Assembly: GCA_947624475.1 (NCBI GenBank)
Contig: CANQKK010000054.1
Span: 1-5,865 of the forward strand
DNA: 5,865 bases
Origin: an uncultured Bacilli bacterium
GTDB taxonomy: Bacteria > Bacillota_I > Bacilli_A > RF39 > UBA660
Direction: 5' to 3'
The translations under genes and the position numbers were made by a program. This document shows, piece by piece, positions 5,017 to 5,865 of the stretch (its first letter is position 1; each line of letters begins with the position of its first letter). Below the pieces are notes generated by a model that was not told the origin of the DNA, did not search any database, and worked only from the letters and a program-made list of their open reading frames with translations.

Positions 5017-5496
5017 ATGAATAAAGCTATTTTAATAGGAAGGTTAACTAGAGATCCCGAACTTAGAACTACTCCAACAGGTAGAAATGTATGTCAGTTT
5101 TCTGTTGCTGTAAATAGGACATATACTAATGCCAATGGAGAGAGAGAAGCAGATTTTATTAATTGTGTCGTTTGGGATAAACAAGCTGAGAATTTGGTTA
5201 GGTATCAAAAAAAAGGTAACCAAATAGCAGTAGAAGGTAGAATTCAAACAAGAAATTATGATGATGCAAATGGTAAAAAGGTTTATGTCACGGAAGTACT
5301 TGTTAATAGCATCAATTTTCTAGATGCTAAAGGAAATAACTCAGGTGGAAGTTTTAATAATTTACCTGAACCTCCAATGCAGGAAAATGATTCTTCAGAA
5401 GTAGAAGTTCCTACTGAGACGGTATCTGTCGAAAAAGATCCGTTTGAAGCGTTTGGAGATTCAATTGAAATTAGTGATAATGACTTACCATTCTAA
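5017..5496 (+). CDS. ssb: Single-stranded DNA-binding protein
   Basis: SSB coats single-stranded DNA during replication, recombination and repair, and recruits partner proteins through its tail. The 159-residue product has an N-terminal OB fold (about 1-105) starting MNKAILIGRLTRDPELR, with FINCVVWDKQAE (47-58, including the stacking Trp53) and GNQIAVEGRIQTRNY (67-81). A flexible linker of about 45 residues is rich in Asn, Ser, Pro and Glu. The acidic tip EISDNDLPF (151-159) is the conserved docking peptide for repair and replication proteins. The ribosome binding site TAAGGAG begins within the rpsF stop codon, 6 nt before ATG. It sits between rpsF and rpsR as in most Bacillota, so SSB supply is tied to ribosome synthesis. 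The short linker and canonical tip suggest this is the essential housekeeping copy. Confidence 0.97.
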   Translation: MNKAILIGRLTRDPELRTTPTGRNVCQFSVAVNRTYTNANGEREADFINCVVWDKQAENLVRYQKKGNQIAVEGRIQTRNYDDANGKKVYVTEVLVNSINFLDAKGNNSGGSFNNLPEPPMQENDSSEVEVPTETVSVEKDPFEAFGDSIEISDNDLPF

Positions 5497-5511
5497 AAAG
5501 GAGGATAGAAA

Positions 5512-5730
5512 ATGGCAGAATTTAGAAATAAGAAAAGAAAAAAAGTATGTCATATGTGTTTAGGGAAACCAGTTAATTATAAAGATGTGAATATAATTTT
5601 AAAATATGTTAATGATAATGGTAAAATATTACCTAGAAGATTTACTGGTACTTGTGCTAAACATCAGAGATGTGTTGCTCAAGAAGTTAAGAGAGCAAGA
5701 TTTATGGGATTTATTCCATTTTGTAAATAA
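5512..5730 (+). CDS. rpsR: 30S ribosomal protein bS18, cysteine-containing (C+) form
   Basis: bS18 pairs with bS6 on the 30S platform. The 72-residue product has a lysine/arginine-rich N-terminus, then CHMC (C13, C16), YKDVNIILKYVNDNGKILPRR (22-42), TGTCAKHQR (46-53) and the conserved C-terminal stretch VKRARFMGFIPF (59-70). Most well-studied bS18 proteins have TGTSAKYQR; here Ser is Cys48 and Tyr is His51. With C13 and C16 this completes a CxxC...CxxH set like the zinc-binding C+ form known from actinobacteria. C54 and C71 are additional. AAAGGAGG begins just after the ssb stop and lies 7 nt before ATG. It is the last gene of the operon, followed by a strong terminator. Zinc binding is inferred from residues only. 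Confidence 0.96.
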   Translation: MAEFRNKKRKKVCHMCLGKPVNYKDVNIILKYVNDNGKILPRRFTGTCAKHQRCVAQEVKRARFMGFIPFCK

Positions 5731-5732
5731 TT

Positions 5733-5766
5733 ATATAGTCGTAATGGCTATATTTTTTTCTTTTTT
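5733..5766 (+). terminator. Rho-independent terminator of the rpsF-ssb-rpsR operon
   Basis: ATATAGTC (5733-5740) pairs with GGCTATAT (5746-5753) with one G-T pair and a GTAAT loop. TTTTTTT (5753-5759), C and a second run of six T follow. It begins two bases after the rpsR stop codon. Confidence 0.88.
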
Positions 5767-5769
5767 ATA

Positions 5770-5798
5770 ATGACACATAAAAAAAAATATTGTATAAT
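5770..5798 (+). promoter_or_regulatory. Promoter reading rightwards out of the window
   Basis: ATGACA (5770-5775), a 17-bp spacer and a perfect TATAAT (5793-5798) give 5/6 and 6/6 consensus matches. It lies immediately beyond the operon terminator and would start RNA near 5804-5806, just ahead of a long hairpin. The gene it serves is outside the window. Confidence 0.75.
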
Positions 5799-5807
5799 GT
5801 TTAGCAA

Positions 5808-5845
5808 GTTATGGCAATTTTTGAGTAATCAAAAATTGGTATAAC
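5808..5845 (+). promoter_or_regulatory. Long hairpin in the 5' leader of a downstream transcript
   Basis: CAATTTTTGA (5815-5824) and TCAAAAATTG (5829-5838) form a perfect 10-bp stem capped by GTAA, a GNRA tetraloop. Beyond a G-G mismatch and a G-T pair the stem continues as GTTAT (5808-5812) with ATAAC (5841-5845). Right after it, TACCAA (5853-5858) can instead pair with TTGGTA (5836-5841), which would break the lower part of the hairpin. The leader is cut by the window end, so its class and gene are unknown. Confidence 0.6.
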
Positions 5846-5865
5846 ATCATTGTACCAAATTTCTG

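Noticed and set aside
5044..5247. A 67-codon - strand open frame within ssb
   Set aside because: ssb is unambiguous on the + strand; AT-rich composition makes such antisense frames common.
1..5865. CRISPR array, transposon ends, attachment sites or a toxin-antitoxin pair
   Set aside because: No regularly spaced repeats, transposase, integrase, terminal inverted repeats or paired small genes were seen; the only tandem repeat is the 16-bp unit before rpsF.

Overview
The window is strongly AT-rich bacterial DNA with Bacillota (Firmicutes) hallmarks: AGGAGG-type ribosome binding sites, the rpsF-ssb-rpsR operon, consensus TATAAT promoters and short U-tailed hairpin terminators. All tryptophans I checked are TGG, including conserved ones such as SSB Trp53 and seven in the 312-residue protein, and no gene has an in-frame TGA, so the standard bacterial code fits better than a Mycoplasma-type code. 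An uncultured Bacilli or Erysipelotrichia/RF39-like lineage is a reasonable guess, but the window alone does not fix the taxon.

Layout. Bases 1-75 hold two consecutive hairpins; the second is a + strand terminator for a gene outside the window. A small helical, ferritin-like protein (124-552, +) follows, preceded by an inverted repeat that overlaps its ribosome binding site. It converges on an unrecognised four-helix membrane protein (562-1473, -), and the two share one bidirectional terminator. The membrane gene is divergent from uvsE, a UV damage endonuclease with all expected metal ligands (1577-2497, +). uvsE converges on a putative heavy-metal or manganese exporter of the ArsP_2 type (2564-3412, -). 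Behind that exporter lies an orphan 312-residue protein (3467-4405, -) with a KPDGGLWSS motif and its own promoter. A 310-bp AT-rich divergent region leads to the ribosomal operon rpsF-ssb-rpsR (4716-5730, +).

The best understood regulation is at the ribosomal operon. An extended -10 promoter, with a 16-bp A-tract tandem repeat just upstream, drives a short structured leader. In this leader CTCCTT can pair with the AAGGAG of the rpsF ribosome binding site, and the intervening segment carries CCG trinucleotides. This is the expected arrangement of an S6:S18-type autoregulatory leader. The operon ends at a strong terminator, and a new promoter then starts a second structured transcript that runs off the window.

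The middle genes (membrane protein, uvsE, metal exporter, orphan) look individually regulated, each with its own promoter or terminator. I see no sign of an integrated system such as a CRISPR array, a toxin-antitoxin pair or a mobile element. The items most worth following up are the orphan protein, the S6:S18-like leader and the structured leader at the right edge.
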